This document shows positions 8,009-17,134 of a DNA stretch of 64,000 bases, one piece after another; position 1 is the first letter of the stretch; the number at the start of each line of letters is the position of its first letter. The stretch lies in the NCBI GenBank assembly GCA_017938405.1, contig JAGBBP010000014.1, positions 329,034 to 393,033 on the forward strand, in the 5' to 3' direction. The notes beneath the pieces were generated by a model that worked only from the letters and a program-made list of their open reading frames with translations, ran no database searches and was not told the DNA's origin. Source of the DNA: Lachnospiraceae bacterium (GTDB lineage: Bacteria > Bacillota > Clostridia > Lachnospirales > Lachnospiraceae). The translations under genes were made by a program, and so were the position numbers.

Positions 8009-8544
8009 TATTTTTCCACCTTAAATGCGTAGGATGCGCCTTCTGTAATCGGCGTTACATCCACACCGGACATGGCATATTCCCCGCCGATATAAAAGGC
8101 CCAGTAGGTCTTATCCGTATCATAATCCGCAACAATTCCGTTTACCTTTTTTACATAAAGGCCGTAATCTCCGGCATCTCCGTCAATCAGTCCCAAGTCC
8201 AGTAATGCTTCGCCTACGGTTTCTTTGTCCGTATGAATCAGGAAGTTGGTTTCATTTCCGTCCTTGTCTGTCACGGAAAAGTTGAACTTGGTCGTGCCTT
8301 CCCCCAGCTCTGTCACACCACTTGCGACATTGCCTGCCTGCTCGGCATCTTCACCGTCTTCTGCCGTGTCTCCGACTACAGCATCCTGATTGTCCTCTGC
8401 CGGTGCGGTCACCTTCGTCTCCTGTCCGCTCTGCGGGGTCTCCGGCTCGTCCTTCTTACATCCTACTGTAAACAATGCCATAGCCACAATAAGCATCATA
8501 CAAAGGATACGCGATAACAACGTGTTTCTTGTTTTTCTTTGCAT
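8008..8544 (-). CDS. DUF4430 lipoprotein (transcobalamin-like domain)
   Basis: A 178-residue secreted lipoprotein: a signal peptide with lipobox TVGC (Cys29), an acidic low-complexity linker to about residue 80, then a DUF4430 domain (about 85-178) with TVGEALLDLGL, YGLYVKKVNG and a final YWAFYIGGEYA...GVD. This fold is shared with the C-terminal beta domain of animal transcobalamin and intrinsic factor. The domain presumably presents a corrinoid to the S component encoded next. The leader carries a cobalamin riboswitch. AAAGGAG lies before the ATG. Confidence 0.88.
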   Translation of the reverse strand: MQRKTRNTLLSRILCMMLIVAMALFTVGCKKDEPETPQSGQETKVTAPAEDNQDAVVGDTAEDGEDAEQAGNVASGVTELGEGTTKFNFSVTDKDGNETNFLIHTDKETVGEALLDLGLIDGDAGDYGLYVKKVNGIVADYDTDKTYWAFYIGGEYAMSGVDVTPITEGASYAFKVEK

Positions 8545-8614
8545 CTCTTTTCTCCTTTAAATTGTATTTCCCCCTACTTACCGGCACTCGCGGTGTACTG
8601 CTTATGGAGGAGCG

Positions 8615-8784
8615 TTTCTGTCCGGGTATTTCGACTCGGCATTGCTTTTCTCACCTTCTCGGAAATCTCCAATGGCTTGTCCCGGAGGTTGTGGCGTCTC
8701 CGGTAGAAAAAAGTATAAAACATGCTTCACGGCGACGGGCTCGTACAGGAGTTTCACCTGTTTCCCCGTAACACAAACACGGTT
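8615..8784 (-). ncRNA. Cobalamin riboswitch
   Basis: Read on the minus strand, the leader has the ordered blocks of the cobalamin aptamer: GGGGAAACAGGTGAAACTCC, then ACGAGCCCGTCGCCGTGA, then a variable hairpin, AAGCCATTGG...GAGAAGG, and finally GCCGAGTCGAAATACC. These correspond to the usual GGTGAAAxTCC, CCCGCCxCTGT and GCCGAGTCGGAATACC elements. The DUF4430 start lies about 70 nt downstream with its AAAGGAG site, so control is probably at translation, since I see no intrinsic terminator between aptamer and start. Confidence 0.9.
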
Positions 8785-8790
8785 ATTATA
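8785..8790 (-). promoter_or_regulatory. -10 box of the riboswitch transcript
   Basis: TATAAT on the minus strand lies just upstream of the aptamer. The -35 region is poor (TTTCCT at 17 nt spacing). Confidence 0.5.
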
Positions 8791-8801
8791 GCATAACGCA
8801 C

Positions 8802-8833
8802 AAAAAAAGGAAACCCATAATCGGATTTCCTTT
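8802..8833 (-). terminator. Terminator of the hybrid kinase gene
   Basis: The minus strand has AAAGGAAATCC-loop-GGGTTTCCTTT followed by TTTTT, 25 nt after the hybrid kinase stop. It separates that gene from the riboswitch operon. Confidence 0.88.
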
Positions 8834-8857
8834 CTTATTCCTCTTATCAGTATAATC

Positions 8858-11212
8858 TTACTCTGCTTCCGTCCACTGCACCTTTTCTTCCGGCAGGTGT
8901 TTACCCAACATTGCCTCCAAATCATCGATTACAAGCGGTTTAGACAAGTACCCGTCAAAGCCTTCCTTCTCATACTGTTCCGCCACACCCGCAATGGCAT
9001 TGGCCGTCAGTACCAGCACCTTTGTGTCACGGTTTAAAGTCTCTTCCTTACGGAGAAGATGCAGGGTCTCTACTCCGTCCAATTCCGGCATCATATGGTC
9101 CATTAAAATCAAATCGTACTTCTTCCGGCGGCAGTGCTCCAGACACTCGTTTCCGCTTAAAACCGTTTCCACCTGTATTAGGGTCCTCTTTAGCAACATC
9201 TTTACCACCATAAGATTCATCTCATTATCGTCCACCGCCAAAACAAGCGCATCCGGCGCCGCCAGCTGTTTCTTTTTCATACCTTCTGCCGGTCTTTCTT
9301 CCCGTTCTTTCTCCGTATTTTCCTGCAGTATCATCTGTTGCGGTATACGCACCGTAAAGCAGGAACCTTTCCCGAATTCACTTTCTACCGTAATACTGCC
9401 ACCCATCAAATCCAGCAATTGTTTGGTAATTGCCAGACCCAGACCGGTTCCCTCAATATGCCGGTTTTTCTTTTCCTCCAATCGCTGAAAACTGTCAAAC
9501 AACCGGTTCACATCTTCCTCCCGGATTCCCATACCGGTATCCGCCACGGAAACATGTAACCAAAAAACGTCTTCATTCCGCTCGCCGTCTACGGAAAACG
9601 TAACTGTTCCGTTCTTCGTATACTTTACGGCATTGGATAACAGATTCGTTAAAATCTGACGTACACGCAATTCATCTCCCTGAAGCATTGCCGGGAGTTC
9701 CGACGAGATTTCGGTCTGTAACCGGATATTTTTCCGTTCCGCCCGGACCGATGTTTCCCGTATCAAATCATCCAGCATCTTCTTCGGTGAATATGTTATC
9801 TCCGTAATATCAAGTTTCCCGGCTTCGATTTTGGAAAAATCCAATACATCATTAATCAATCCTAAAAGCACATTGCTGGACTTTTTTATATTTTGCGCAT
9901 ACTCGGAAATGGTTTCATCCTCACTTTCCCGCAAAATCATTTCGTTCATCCCCAGAATCGTATTAATCGGGGTACGGATTTCGTGAGACATTTGCGCCAA
10001 AAACTGTGTCTTTGCTTCTCCGGCAACAATGGCTCTTTGCCTTTCCTTTTCCAGGGTCTGCATATCCCGTCCTGTTTTTAAAGATGCCATAAATAACAAA
10101 AAGCAAAGTGCTCCGCAAAAGGCAAACCCGCCGCCGTTTTCTCCCGGACGGTATACCTGGTAAATCTCCCAAAAGGAAGCGACAATGATTCCTGCCAAGC
10201 CTATTGCCACTTCCCGGTACTCATTAATCTTTCGTTGTTTTATATCCACAGCCAAGGTGCCGGCTCCCACAAGCACAGCCAGGACAATCACTCCGTAATC
10301 CACAATCATTGAGTCCATAAGATCAACGATTCCGGCTATATGTAGCAGCATGGATCCCAAGGTATTTGCCAATATACATATCAATACCGGCACATAAAAC
10401 TTCCGATAACGTCCCTTCTGAATCAGATTGGCATACACAATAAAAGGATACGGTCCCAGCATCGTCAATAAAAAGCCTGCTAACGTAGCCACCGTGATGT
10501 TAGACAAATAGAACTGACGCATCACCGACTCTACAATCAAGACCAAAGACGTAAGAAGCGTTCCCAGCCCCAAAAAAATAATATCCACTTCTTTTTTATG
10601 TACCAGACGCAAGATCAGACTGATTACCACCGTAATCACACTGATAATAACGGTAGTAAACGCCACCACAAGCAACAAACCGCTTTCCGCTACAAAGGAT
10701 TTTACGATATCATACTTTTCACCGGTAAAAATTTGATTCATACGACCGGAATATACGGAGTCACTTACGGTTTCCACCGTCAGTACCTTTCCTCCGTCTT
10801 CTTCATATAGCGGAAAGAAAACATAAACACTGGCACTGGTTTTTCCGAAAGGTCTCGTCGCCTTGGTAGAATATTCCTCCCTTAATTCCCCGTCAATGTA
10901 AATCCGGATATCCTGCTGGGATGCGCGAATATAGGCCCACGAATTCTCGATTTTATCCGGTAATACCGCTTCCGCCCGTACCGTTTCCCCTCGTTTTGCC
11001 GGAAAGGTACACGGCAGTTCTGCAGATTCTCTTGTTCCGTCCGGAAATACCCGTTCCCACTCCGCCTCTAATACGGCTATCCTTCCGTTTTCGGAAGGAA
11101 CATCGGAAGGAGCAACCCATTCTCCCACTACCAAAAACACTAATACAATTAATAAAATATACCCCAAACAATATCGCAAAACTTTATCTATACGCCGTTC
11201 CTGCATCTTCAT
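8858..11212 (-). CDS. Hybrid sensor histidine kinase/response regulator
   Basis: A 784-residue membrane protein. After a first membrane segment (about 13-32) comes an extracellular beta-rich domain (about 45-165) like the 7TMR-DISM extracellular module, then about seven membrane segments (175-380), a dimerisation domain with phospho-acceptor His410 (MSHEIRTPIN), an ATPase domain with N box NLLSNAVKYT and G boxes DTGMGI and GTGLGLAI, and a C-terminal receiver with Asp705 and Lys758. The receiver would pass phosphate to another protein, but no partner is next to it. It has its own promoter and terminator, so it is a single-gene unit. Confidence 0.93.
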   Translation of the reverse strand: MKMQERRIDKVLRYCLGYILLIVLVFLVVGEWVAPSDVPSENGRIAVLEAEWERVFPDGTRESAELPCTFPAKRGETVRAEAVLPDKIENSWAYIRASQQDIRIYIDGELREEYSTKATRPFGKTSASVYVFFPLYEEDGGKVLTVETVSDSVYSGRMNQIFTGEKYDIVKSFVAESGLLLVVAFTTVIISVITVVISLILRLVHKKEVDIIFLGLGTLLTSLVLIVESVMRQFYLSNITVATLAGFLLTMLGPYPFIVYANLIQKGRYRKFYVPVLICILANTLGSMLLHIAGIVDLMDSMIVDYGVIVLAVLVGAGTLAVDIKQRKINEYREVAIGLAGIIVASFWEIYQVYRPGENGGGFAFCGALCFLLFMASLKTGRDMQTLEKERQRAIVAGEAKTQFLAQMSHEIRTPINTILGMNEMILRESEDETISEYAQNIKKSSNVLLGLINDVLDFSKIEAGKLDITEITYSPKKMLDDLIRETSVRAERKNIRLQTEISSELPAMLQGDELRVRQILTNLLSNAVKYTKNGTVTFSVDGERNEDVFWLHVSVADTGMGIREEDVNRLFDSFQRLEEKKNRHIEGTGLGLAITKQLLDLMGGSITVESEFGKGSCFTVRIPQQMILQENTEKEREERPAEGMKKKQLAAPDALVLAVDDNEMNLMVVKMLLKRTLIQVETVLSGNECLEHCRRKKYDLILMDHMMPELDGVETLHLLRKEETLNRDTKVLVLTANAIAGVAEQYEKEGFDGYLSKPLVIDDLEAMLGKHLPEEKVQWTEAE

Positions 11213-11250
11213 CTATCCGTATCCTCCGTTATGGAATGTCACCTCTTTTC

Positions 11251-11279
11251 ATTATAACAAAAATAATATCTCATGGCAA
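11251..11279 (-). promoter_or_regulatory. Sigma-A promoter of the hybrid kinase gene
   Basis: TTGCCA (11274-11279) and TATAAT (11251-11256) on the minus strand are 17 nt apart, about 40 nt before the ATG at 11212. Confidence 0.75.
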
Positions 11280-11336
11280 GTAAGCATCATTTTTTTCACA
11301 TACAATTGTAAGAAATAATCATTTCTTTCCCTTACC

Positions 11337-11365
11337 TTGTTTTTCCTCCACTAATATGATAAAAT
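11337..11365 (+). promoter_or_regulatory. Sigma-A promoter of the ABC exporter gene
   Basis: TTGTTT (11337-11342) and TAAAAT (11360-11365) are 17 nt apart and precede the ATG at 11421 by 55 nt. Confidence 0.55.
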
Positions 11366-11420
11366 GAACTTCGTTCCACATCTAAAAATCAACGTTTTTT
11401 CTTATCGAAAGGATATTTTT

Positions 11421-13145
11421 ATGAAAATGTTATGGAAACTGACCAAGGAAGCAGCCCGCTATAAGGTCCTCTATATTTTAGCCATTTTATCTACTTTACT
11501 ACTGACCGGCGTAAACTTGGCCGCTCCGAAGCTGCTGTCTAAAATGACCGGTATCGTAGGCGAAGGCGTGGACAATGCCGCCTTAAAGCAGATTGTATCT
11601 CTTGCTATCGGACTGCTGGTACTCTATTTGCTCCGTATTGTGTTCCGTTTTATGAATAATTATCTGGCCCACAAGGCGGCCTGGTATCTGGTAGGCGATT
11701 TGCGCGACCGCCTGTATAAGAAACTACAGAGCCTGGATTTGGGATTTTTCCACGACAAACAAACCGGTGATTTGATGAGCCGCGTGGTCAACGATACGAG
11801 AGATTTCGAGCTTTTGTACGCTCACATGATTCCGGATATGATTACAAATCTCGTGACCTTTGGCGGGGTACTGACCATCCTGCTTGTGATTAACTGGAAA
11901 CTGGCTCTGATTACCTGTTTTCCGATTCCGCTCATTCTGATTTCCGGCGTGATTTTTGCAAAAAAAGTACGCCCGTTTTTTAAGGCGTCCCAGAAAAGTA
12001 TGGGTGAATTAAATGCAAAGCTTCAGGACAATTTGTCCGGTCTTCACGAAATCCAGTCCTTCGGGCAGGAGGAAGAAGAAGCGGCACTTGTCAGCGAAAG
12101 CAATTTCACACAGGTTCGCGCCATGCTCCGGGCGTTACGTGCCAGTGCCATCTTCCACCCGAGCGTGGAGTTCGTTTCCTCCATCGGTACGGTACTTGTG
12201 GTGGCTGTGGGCGGTTATTTGGCTTATTTAGGCCAGTTATCCGTAGAAGATATCGTAGCCTTCGTTTTATATTTGGGGCTGTTCTATGCACCGATTTCGA
12301 GCCTTGCCAGCTGGCTGGAAAACCTCCAGCAGTCTCTGGCCGGTGCGGAACGTGTGACCTTGATACTGGATACGCCGTCCGCTATTGAAAATAAAGAAAA
12401 CGCAAAAGACTTAGAAAATGTCTCCGGCGAGATTTCCTTCCGGAATGTTTCCTTCCACTACAGCAACAAGGTACCGGTGTTAAAAGACATCTCCTTTATC
12501 TGTAAACCGGGCCAGATGGTAGCCCTCGTAGGTCCGACCGGTGTGGGCAAGACCACCATTACCCAGCTCATCTCCCGCTTCTACGATCCGGTAGAGGGTA
12601 CGGTGCTGGTAGACGGTCAGGATGTACGGGATGTCACCTTGGAAAGTCTTCGCAAAAACATTTCTCCGGTACTGCAGGATACCTTCCTCTTCCACGGCTC
12701 CATTGCCGACAACATCGGCTACGCAAAACCGGATGCCACCCGTGAAGAAATCATTGCTGCCGCCAAGGCAGCCAATATTCATGAAGATATTTTACATATG
12801 CCGGACGAATACGAAACCCAGGTAGGAGAACGGGGCCTGCGCCTTTCCGGCGGACAGAAACAGCGTGTTGCCATTGCCCGCGCCATCCTCCGCCAGTCTC
12901 CGATTATCATCTTGGACGAAGCCACTGCCTCCGTGGACGTGCAAACCGAGCGCCAGATACAGGCCGCAATTAACAACATGGCCGGCAAGCGCACCATTGT
13001 AGCAATTGCCCACCGCCTGTCCACCATAAAAAATGCTGACTTGATTTTGGTCATTCATGAAGGCGAGATTAAAGAACAAGGAAGTCACGAAGAACTGCTG
13101 GCGCTGGGCGGAATCTATGCGCAGATGTTAAAGGCACAAGAGTAA
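11421..13145 (+). CDS. ABC exporter, fused permease and ATPase
   Basis: A 574-residue half-transporter of the MsbA/MdlB type: a six-helix permease domain (about 1-320) and an ATPase domain with Walker A GPTGVGKT (about 370), signature LSGGQKQR, Walker B IIILDEA and the H-loop AHRLST. It acts as a homodimer or with a partner elsewhere, exporting lipid, drug or peptide; the substrate is not visible. The start at 11421 is preferred because AAAGGA lies 8 nt upstream; an in-frame ATG 19 codons earlier lies at the promoter's -10 box. It is transcribed alone, divergent from the hybrid kinase. Confidence 0.95.
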   Translation: MKMLWKLTKEAARYKVLYILAILSTLLLTGVNLAAPKLLSKMTGIVGEGVDNAALKQIVSLAIGLLVLYLLRIVFRFMNNYLAHKAAWYLVGDLRDRLYKKLQSLDLGFFHDKQTGDLMSRVVNDTRDFELLYAHMIPDMITNLVTFGGVLTILLVINWKLALITCFPIPLILISGVIFAKKVRPFFKASQKSMGELNAKLQDNLSGLHEIQSFGQEEEEAALVSESNFTQVRAMLRALRASAIFHPSVEFVSSIGTVLVVAVGGYLAYLGQLSVEDIVAFVLYLGLFYAPISSLASWLENLQQSLAGAERVTLILDTPSAIENKENAKDLENVSGEISFRNVSFHYSNKVPVLKDISFICKPGQMVALVGPTGVGKTTITQLISRFYDPVEGTVLVDGQDVRDVTLESLRKNISPVLQDTFLFHGSIADNIGYAKPDATREEIIAAAKAANIHEDILHMPDEYETQVGERGLRLSGGQKQRVAIARAILRQSPIIILDEATASVDVQTERQIQAAINNMAGKRTIVAIAHRLSTIKNADLILVIHEGEIKEQGSHEELLALGGIYAQMLKAQE

Positions 13146-13190
13146 TCGTCGTTGACGCAGATGTGTCAACACGATATAAAGTAGTTTTTT
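13146..13190 (+). terminator. Possible terminator after the ABC exporter
   Basis: TCGTCGTTGAC pairs with GTCAACACGA (13146-13174, one mismatch); the T-run (13185-13190) begins 10 nt after the stem, so it is weak. Confidence 0.35.
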
Positions 13191-13196
13191 CTCTGA

Positions 13197-13817
13197 TTAC
13201 TGAATCAATATCCGATGCTCTTCCGGGAAAACGGTTTGTGTTATCCAAATTGTTTCCTCCGTAAAGTTCTGCCAGCGTTTTGTTGTCAAAAGATTTGTTT
13301 CCAATCCGAATACTATTTTTACCGACATGGATTCACCGGTGAGAAGCTTCAGCATACCGGTATTGTATAAGTCGGGTGATGCAGTTGCGGAATTTACAAG
13401 AATTGTTTGTCCGTAACTGCAATATGCCCACCAGTCAACGCCCCGCAATATCAACGAGTTTAAATCTACACCATCCGCAGAGGTGCCGTGGTTGGCAAAA
13501 ACAGCATCTGCAATCAGGTAATAGGGGCGGTTAATTAATCCCATTTGGTTTTCAAACGTTCCGTATCTGTTTGCAAAATCCGCACTTGTGACCAATTCCG
13601 AACCGGTAATTCGCAGCGTATAGCCCTCGAGGGTTTGAGCTTCATTTCCGTAATAGGGTATATTTTGCCCATAGGGTGCCTCTTCATTTAATTTGTAATA
13701 CGTAATCGGATTTTCAGGATATGAAAAAACATGTCCGTGATTCAACGTAAGATATCTCACAGCCCACGCTATAATCAGAACCCCGCAAAAAACACCGGTC
13801 ACTAATCGCTTCTTCAT
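13197..13817 (-). CDS. Membrane-anchored accessory protein of ABC/TCS locus (DUF5028-like)
   Basis: A 206-residue protein with an N-terminal membrane segment (about 5-24) and an extracytoplasmic body. Its size, anchor and place beside an ABC-2 transporter resemble the DUF5028 proteins of Firmicutes, though I assign this from memory of the context rather than a diagnostic motif. The body has a beta-rich look similar to DUF4352-type folds. It is the last gene of the operon, starting directly at the end of the ATPase gene. A role in sensing or binding the transported peptide at the cell surface is inference. Confidence 0.62.
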   Translation of the reverse strand: MKKRLVTGVFCGVLIIAWAVRYLTLNHGHVFSYPENPITYYKLNEEAPYGQNIPYYGNEAQTLEGYTLRITGSELVTSADFANRYGTFENQMGLINRPYYLIADAVFANHGTSADGVDLNSLILRGVDWWAYCSYGQTILVNSATASPDLYNTGMLKLLTGESMSVKIVFGLETNLLTTKRWQNFTEETIWITQTVFPEEHRILIQ

Positions 13818-14474
13818 TCATCTCCCTCCTTCATCCTTCGTTGACGCAATCATGACAGTTCCATGTTCAATGTTGAATATCTCATCGCAAAGGTCTTCCA
13901 AAATAGCTCTGTCGTGGCAGGTCATGATAACCAGAGTACCACGATTACGTTCTTCACGAATGATTTCTTTTGTACGCCGTACACCATCTGTGTCAAGTGC
14001 ATTCGTTGGCTCATCAAGTATTAGTAAATTCGGCTTTTCCATGATTGCGGCTGCAATACCAAGTCTTTGTTTCATACCGAGAGAGTATTTGCGATATTTC
14101 TTTTTTGCAGAATCGGAAAGACCTACCCGTTCCAATACATCTTCAATCATATCAGAGTTGATTTTCCCGGAAATGGATGCTAAAAGTCGCAAATTTTCAT
14201 ACCCGGAATAATTTCCTAAAAATGCTGGGTTTTCAATTAAAACACCCATCTTGGGCGGAAAGTCCATATCCTTGCCGAGTTGTTTTCCGTCGATTGTGAC
14301 AGTGCCCATGGTCGGACGAATCATTCCGGCAATCAAACGCATCAGCATTGTTTTTCCGCAACCGTTATATCCGCAAAGTCCGTAGATTTTTCCTGCGTAA
14401 AGCGAGAGGTTCACATTGTTTACTACACGGTTTCCGTTTAGCTCTTTTGTAAGATTTTTCAGTATGATTTCCAT
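13818..14474 (-). CDS. ABC transporter ATP-binding protein
   Basis: A 218-residue ATPase with Walker A GYNGCGKT (about residues 37-44), signature YSLGMKQRLGIA and Walker B LLILDEPTNALD, plus the switch His in MTCHD. This is the single-domain ATPase of ABC-2 transporters such as lantibiotic immunity (LanF type) or bacitracin/drug exporters. ATG overlaps the upstream permease stop as TAATG. With two permeases and a two-component system in the same unit, the layout resembles CprABC-RK and LanFEG-RK peptide-resistance loci. Confidence 0.93.
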   Translation of the reverse strand: MEIILKNLTKELNGNRVVNNVNLSLYAGKIYGLCGYNGCGKTMLMRLIAGMIRPTMGTVTIDGKQLGKDMDFPPKMGVLIENPAFLGNYSGYENLRLLASISGKINSDMIEDVLERVGLSDSAKKKYRKYSLGMKQRLGIAAAIMEKPNLLILDEPTNALDTDGVRRTKEIIREERNRGTLVIMTCHDRAILEDLCDEIFNIEHGTVMIASTKDEGGR

Positions 14475-15340
14475 TACGGTTCCTCCTCTTTTCCCGGTAG
14501 AATATCTTTATAACGAAATACGATTCCGCCACCAATCATACATACGGTAATGAAGCTAATACATAAAATAATACCTTTTTTCAGCGAATAGGCGTCGGAA
14601 TATAACAAATCATTCTTCATGAGCATTCCAATGCGTGGAAACAACAAGGTCCAGTCAAAGGTAATGCTGAGAGTCAAGATTCCCACACTGATGATAAAAG
14701 CAATTGCCGGCCGGACAAACAACGTAAGTGTCATTGTAAGCAACTCCATGGTAAACATAGATAGCAACGGACAGACGAATAGTGTCATTGTAAAAGACGG
14801 TGATGGGATAAGTGTATTGGAAACAGGTGTATAGCAAATGCTTTCCGTAGCCATGAATGCAATCGTATTCGGATTTGGTGTAAAGGATACGGGAATGTGA
14901 TTTATCAGGCAGAAAACCGCCATGGTTATCCACATAAGAAGATATATCCAAAGTGCTGATATAAAGCACCAGATACACTTTTGATACCACCAGCGTTTTC
15001 TGTTTCCGATACGAAAGAGCATTTGTGAACCGTAGCCCAACAAATCCTGCTGCATATAGTCAAATGTCATAAAAACAGGACAAATATACATTGCGAGCCA
15101 TGGATACGGAATAGTCATAGCCTTTGCTTTTATGAGAGGGTCACAGCCGCTAAAGTTAATCCAGAATAACTCAAATAATGAATAGATGCCATATTCCGGC
15201 GGAATGTTTTTCCAAATAATATCCAGTTCTATGTGTGTCAGCATGGAATACAGCAGGACAACAGGTACCATAATCCAGATGCGTTTGTTTTTTACTATAC
15301 CCTCTTTGCAGTCTAACCATAAAATTTTACAATCCCTCAT
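14474..15340 (-). CDS. ABC-2 type permease
   Basis: A 288-residue polytopic protein with about six membrane segments (first near residues 22-40). The start at 15340 has GGAGG 10 nt upstream and overlaps the end of the previous permease by 14 nt; an upstream ATG at 15376 lies further inside that gene and has no ribosome site. It pairs with the permease encoded just before and the ATPase encoded just after to form the exporter. Sequence likeness to known LanE/LanG proteins is low, as is usual for this class. Confidence 0.8.
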   Translation of the reverse strand: MRDCKILWLDCKEGIVKNKRIWIMVPVVLLYSMLTHIELDIIWKNIPPEYGIYSLFELFWINFSGCDPLIKAKAMTIPYPWLAMYICPVFMTFDYMQQDLLGYGSQMLFRIGNRKRWWYQKCIWCFISALWIYLLMWITMAVFCLINHIPVSFTPNPNTIAFMATESICYTPVSNTLIPSPSFTMTLFVCPLLSMFTMELLTMTLTLFVRPAIAFIISVGILTLSITFDWTLLFPRIGMLMKNDLLYSDAYSLKKGIILCISFITVCMIGGGIVFRYKDILPGKEEEP

Positions 15341-16151
15341 ATCGCCAAGCCCTCCATCCATACACGAGTGTGACAATCAGAAATACTACAAGCTGCGTCA
15401 GAAGAAGATAATCTGTCGGAGCAACACTTGCGCTTTCCGTCCGAATCAATTCTGTCCATCCCAGTGCAAGGGGATGTGAATTGATTGTAATTCCTGTCCT
15501 GTATTGTAAATATGTTGCAGCAATGCTTTGACAAACAAAGAATAAAAACGGAAGAATTACCGAAACAGATGCTTTTTCCGTAAACATACCTATTACCGTG
15601 CCAATACAAGACATAATACCGCCCCAGATGAAGGTTACCGTACACCAGAGAACACTCCAGAGGATTGGGGATGTAAAAAACAGCTTTGATGCAAAACGAA
15701 AGGGATTCATCATGGTGCTGAGGCTTGCAGGGTCCGGTAAGGTTACTTTCATAAAACAAGACAGTAGCAGAAAATGAAAGATAAGGGCGGCAGAAAAAAG
15801 TATGCCGCCACAGAAAAACGAAACGAGATATTTCGCTGCAAAATAGTGCTTTTTGGCAACTCTGGTGCAAATCTGGTACCAGTATCCCGATTTGCAATCA
15901 GTACACAGGCTATGAGAAAATCCCAGTGCACAGACTGCCGGAATAATAATATAAAAATAGTTTGCGCCGAAACTGAGAGCCCCGGAAGGAAGCCAGCGAT
16001 AAAACAAACTGATATGATCTACACCGTCACAATAGATATTAAACTGTTCTTTGGCGGCAATCCCTGCCATTCCGCAGGATATCAGAATGGCAAGCAGAAA
16101 ACTGCGGCTATGAAGCATTCTCCGCCATTCGAATTTGATAACAGAAAACAT
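15327..16151 (-). CDS. ABC-2 type permease
   Basis: A 274-residue membrane protein opening with FEWRRMLHSRSF, the typical amphipathic start of ABC-2 permeases, followed by about six membrane helices. It is the first permease of the exporter, 12 nt after the lipoprotein gene and overlapping the second permease. Two different permeases with one ATPase suggest a heterodimeric membrane core as in LanFEG immunity transporters. Confidence 0.82.
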   Translation of the reverse strand: MFSVIKFEWRRMLHSRSFLLAILISCGMAGIAAKEQFNIYCDGVDHISLFYRWLPSGALSFGANYFYIIIPAVCALGFSHSLCTDCKSGYWYQICTRVAKKHYFAAKYLVSFFCGGILFSAALIFHFLLLSCFMKVTLPDPASLSTMMNPFRFASKLFFTSPILWSVLWCTVTFIWGGIMSCIGTVIGMFTEKASVSVILPFLFFVCQSIAATYLQYRTGITINSHPLALGWTELIRTESASVAPTDYLLLTQLVVFLIVTLVYGWRAWRYEGL

Positions 16152-16163
16152 GGAAAGGACCTC

Positions 16164-17057
16164 CTATTGATACAAAGAACCTGCGTCGAGTTCAAGATAT
16201 ACCATGGATGTACGTGTGCTCATACTTGTTGCGAGGTACAATCTTGAAAGTAAATCATCGCCGATTTGTCCGCCGAAATTGCTTTTCGTTGCTTCGTCAT
16301 AAACAGTTTGCTGTACCATGGTACCGATTTTTATAGTGACGGATTCCCCCTCCGGAATGGTAACGGCATAGGGATGAATTTCAGGATGTGTATTTGCCAT
16401 GCTGCACCATGTCAAAGGAAAATTGTTTCCGATATTCCCTGGAGACTCTGCATTGGATTCTTTCATCGGAGCAATATTAAGCGTATCAATTCGGAAGGTA
16501 TCATCCTCATATACTTTCGGTGTACCGGGAACATTAAGCTCTGTGGCACGTGAAACGGCAGAATGGTTTTCTAATGTAAGCTCAACCACAACAAAGGCGG
16601 TTTTTCCGAATTCTGCCGATTCAAGGAAGTCTCCGCTTTGACGATCAAAGAAATCAGCCTGCAAAGGGCCTGTGCCGTCTGTTTGTGCGCGAAAATCGTA
16701 AAATGTCTCTTCCCATGCCACCCCCGCTTCATAAAGATTGGTATAAATCTGTGCATTATGAACCGTTGCCAGTATGGTGCCGCTTTTCGCAAGGCTTGTA
16801 ACAGGGAATGTTTCTCCGATTACCGGACGTGCTACCATCGGATAAGTCTGAGATGGTGTATCTGTCAGCGTTCCATCCGTAACAGCGGGCGTTAAGGTTG
16901 AGGACTGTATTTCTTGTGCAGGTGTATGCTCTTCCTGCAAATTGCTTTTATTTTCCGGATTTTCAATCGATATCTCCTTTAAACTGCAGGCACTGCCTGT
17001 AAGCATAAAAGAGAATACTGCGACGGAAATAATACTTTTTTTGAGCTTTTTTTTCAT
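16164..17057 (-). CDS. Lipoprotein of ABC/TCS locus (DUF5027-like)
   Basis: A 297-residue exported protein. GGAGG lies directly upstream of the ATG at 17057; an in-frame ATG 27 codons earlier lacks a ribosome site. The signal peptide ends in TGSAC, a lipobox with an unusual Gly at -3. A Thr/Pro-rich linker (about 30-75) leads to a beta-rich domain with a FVVVELTLENH segment typical of DUF4352/DUF5027-type immunoglobulin-like folds. It lies between the short anchored protein gene and the permeases. I infer a surface role in ligand capture or in protecting the membrane from the transported peptide. Confidence 0.65.
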   Translation of the reverse strand: MKKKLKKSIISVAVFSFMLTGSACSLKEISIENPENKSNLQEEHTPAQEIQSSTLTPAVTDGTLTDTPSQTYPMVARPVIGETFPVTSLAKSGTILATVHNAQIYTNLYEAGVAWEETFYDFRAQTDGTGPLQADFFDRQSGDFLESAEFGKTAFVVVELTLENHSAVSRATELNVPGTPKVYEDDTFRIDTLNIAPMKESNAESPGNIGNNFPLTWCSMANTHPEIHPYAVTIPEGESVTIKIGTMVQQTVYDEATKSNFGGQIGDDLLSRLYLATSMSTRTSMVYLELDAGSLYQ

Positions 17058-17134
17058 AACCGGACCTCCTCCACTATTTTTAGGGATGGATAAATCATAC
17101 AGTAATTGTGCATCCGGCATGTATCCTAATAGCA

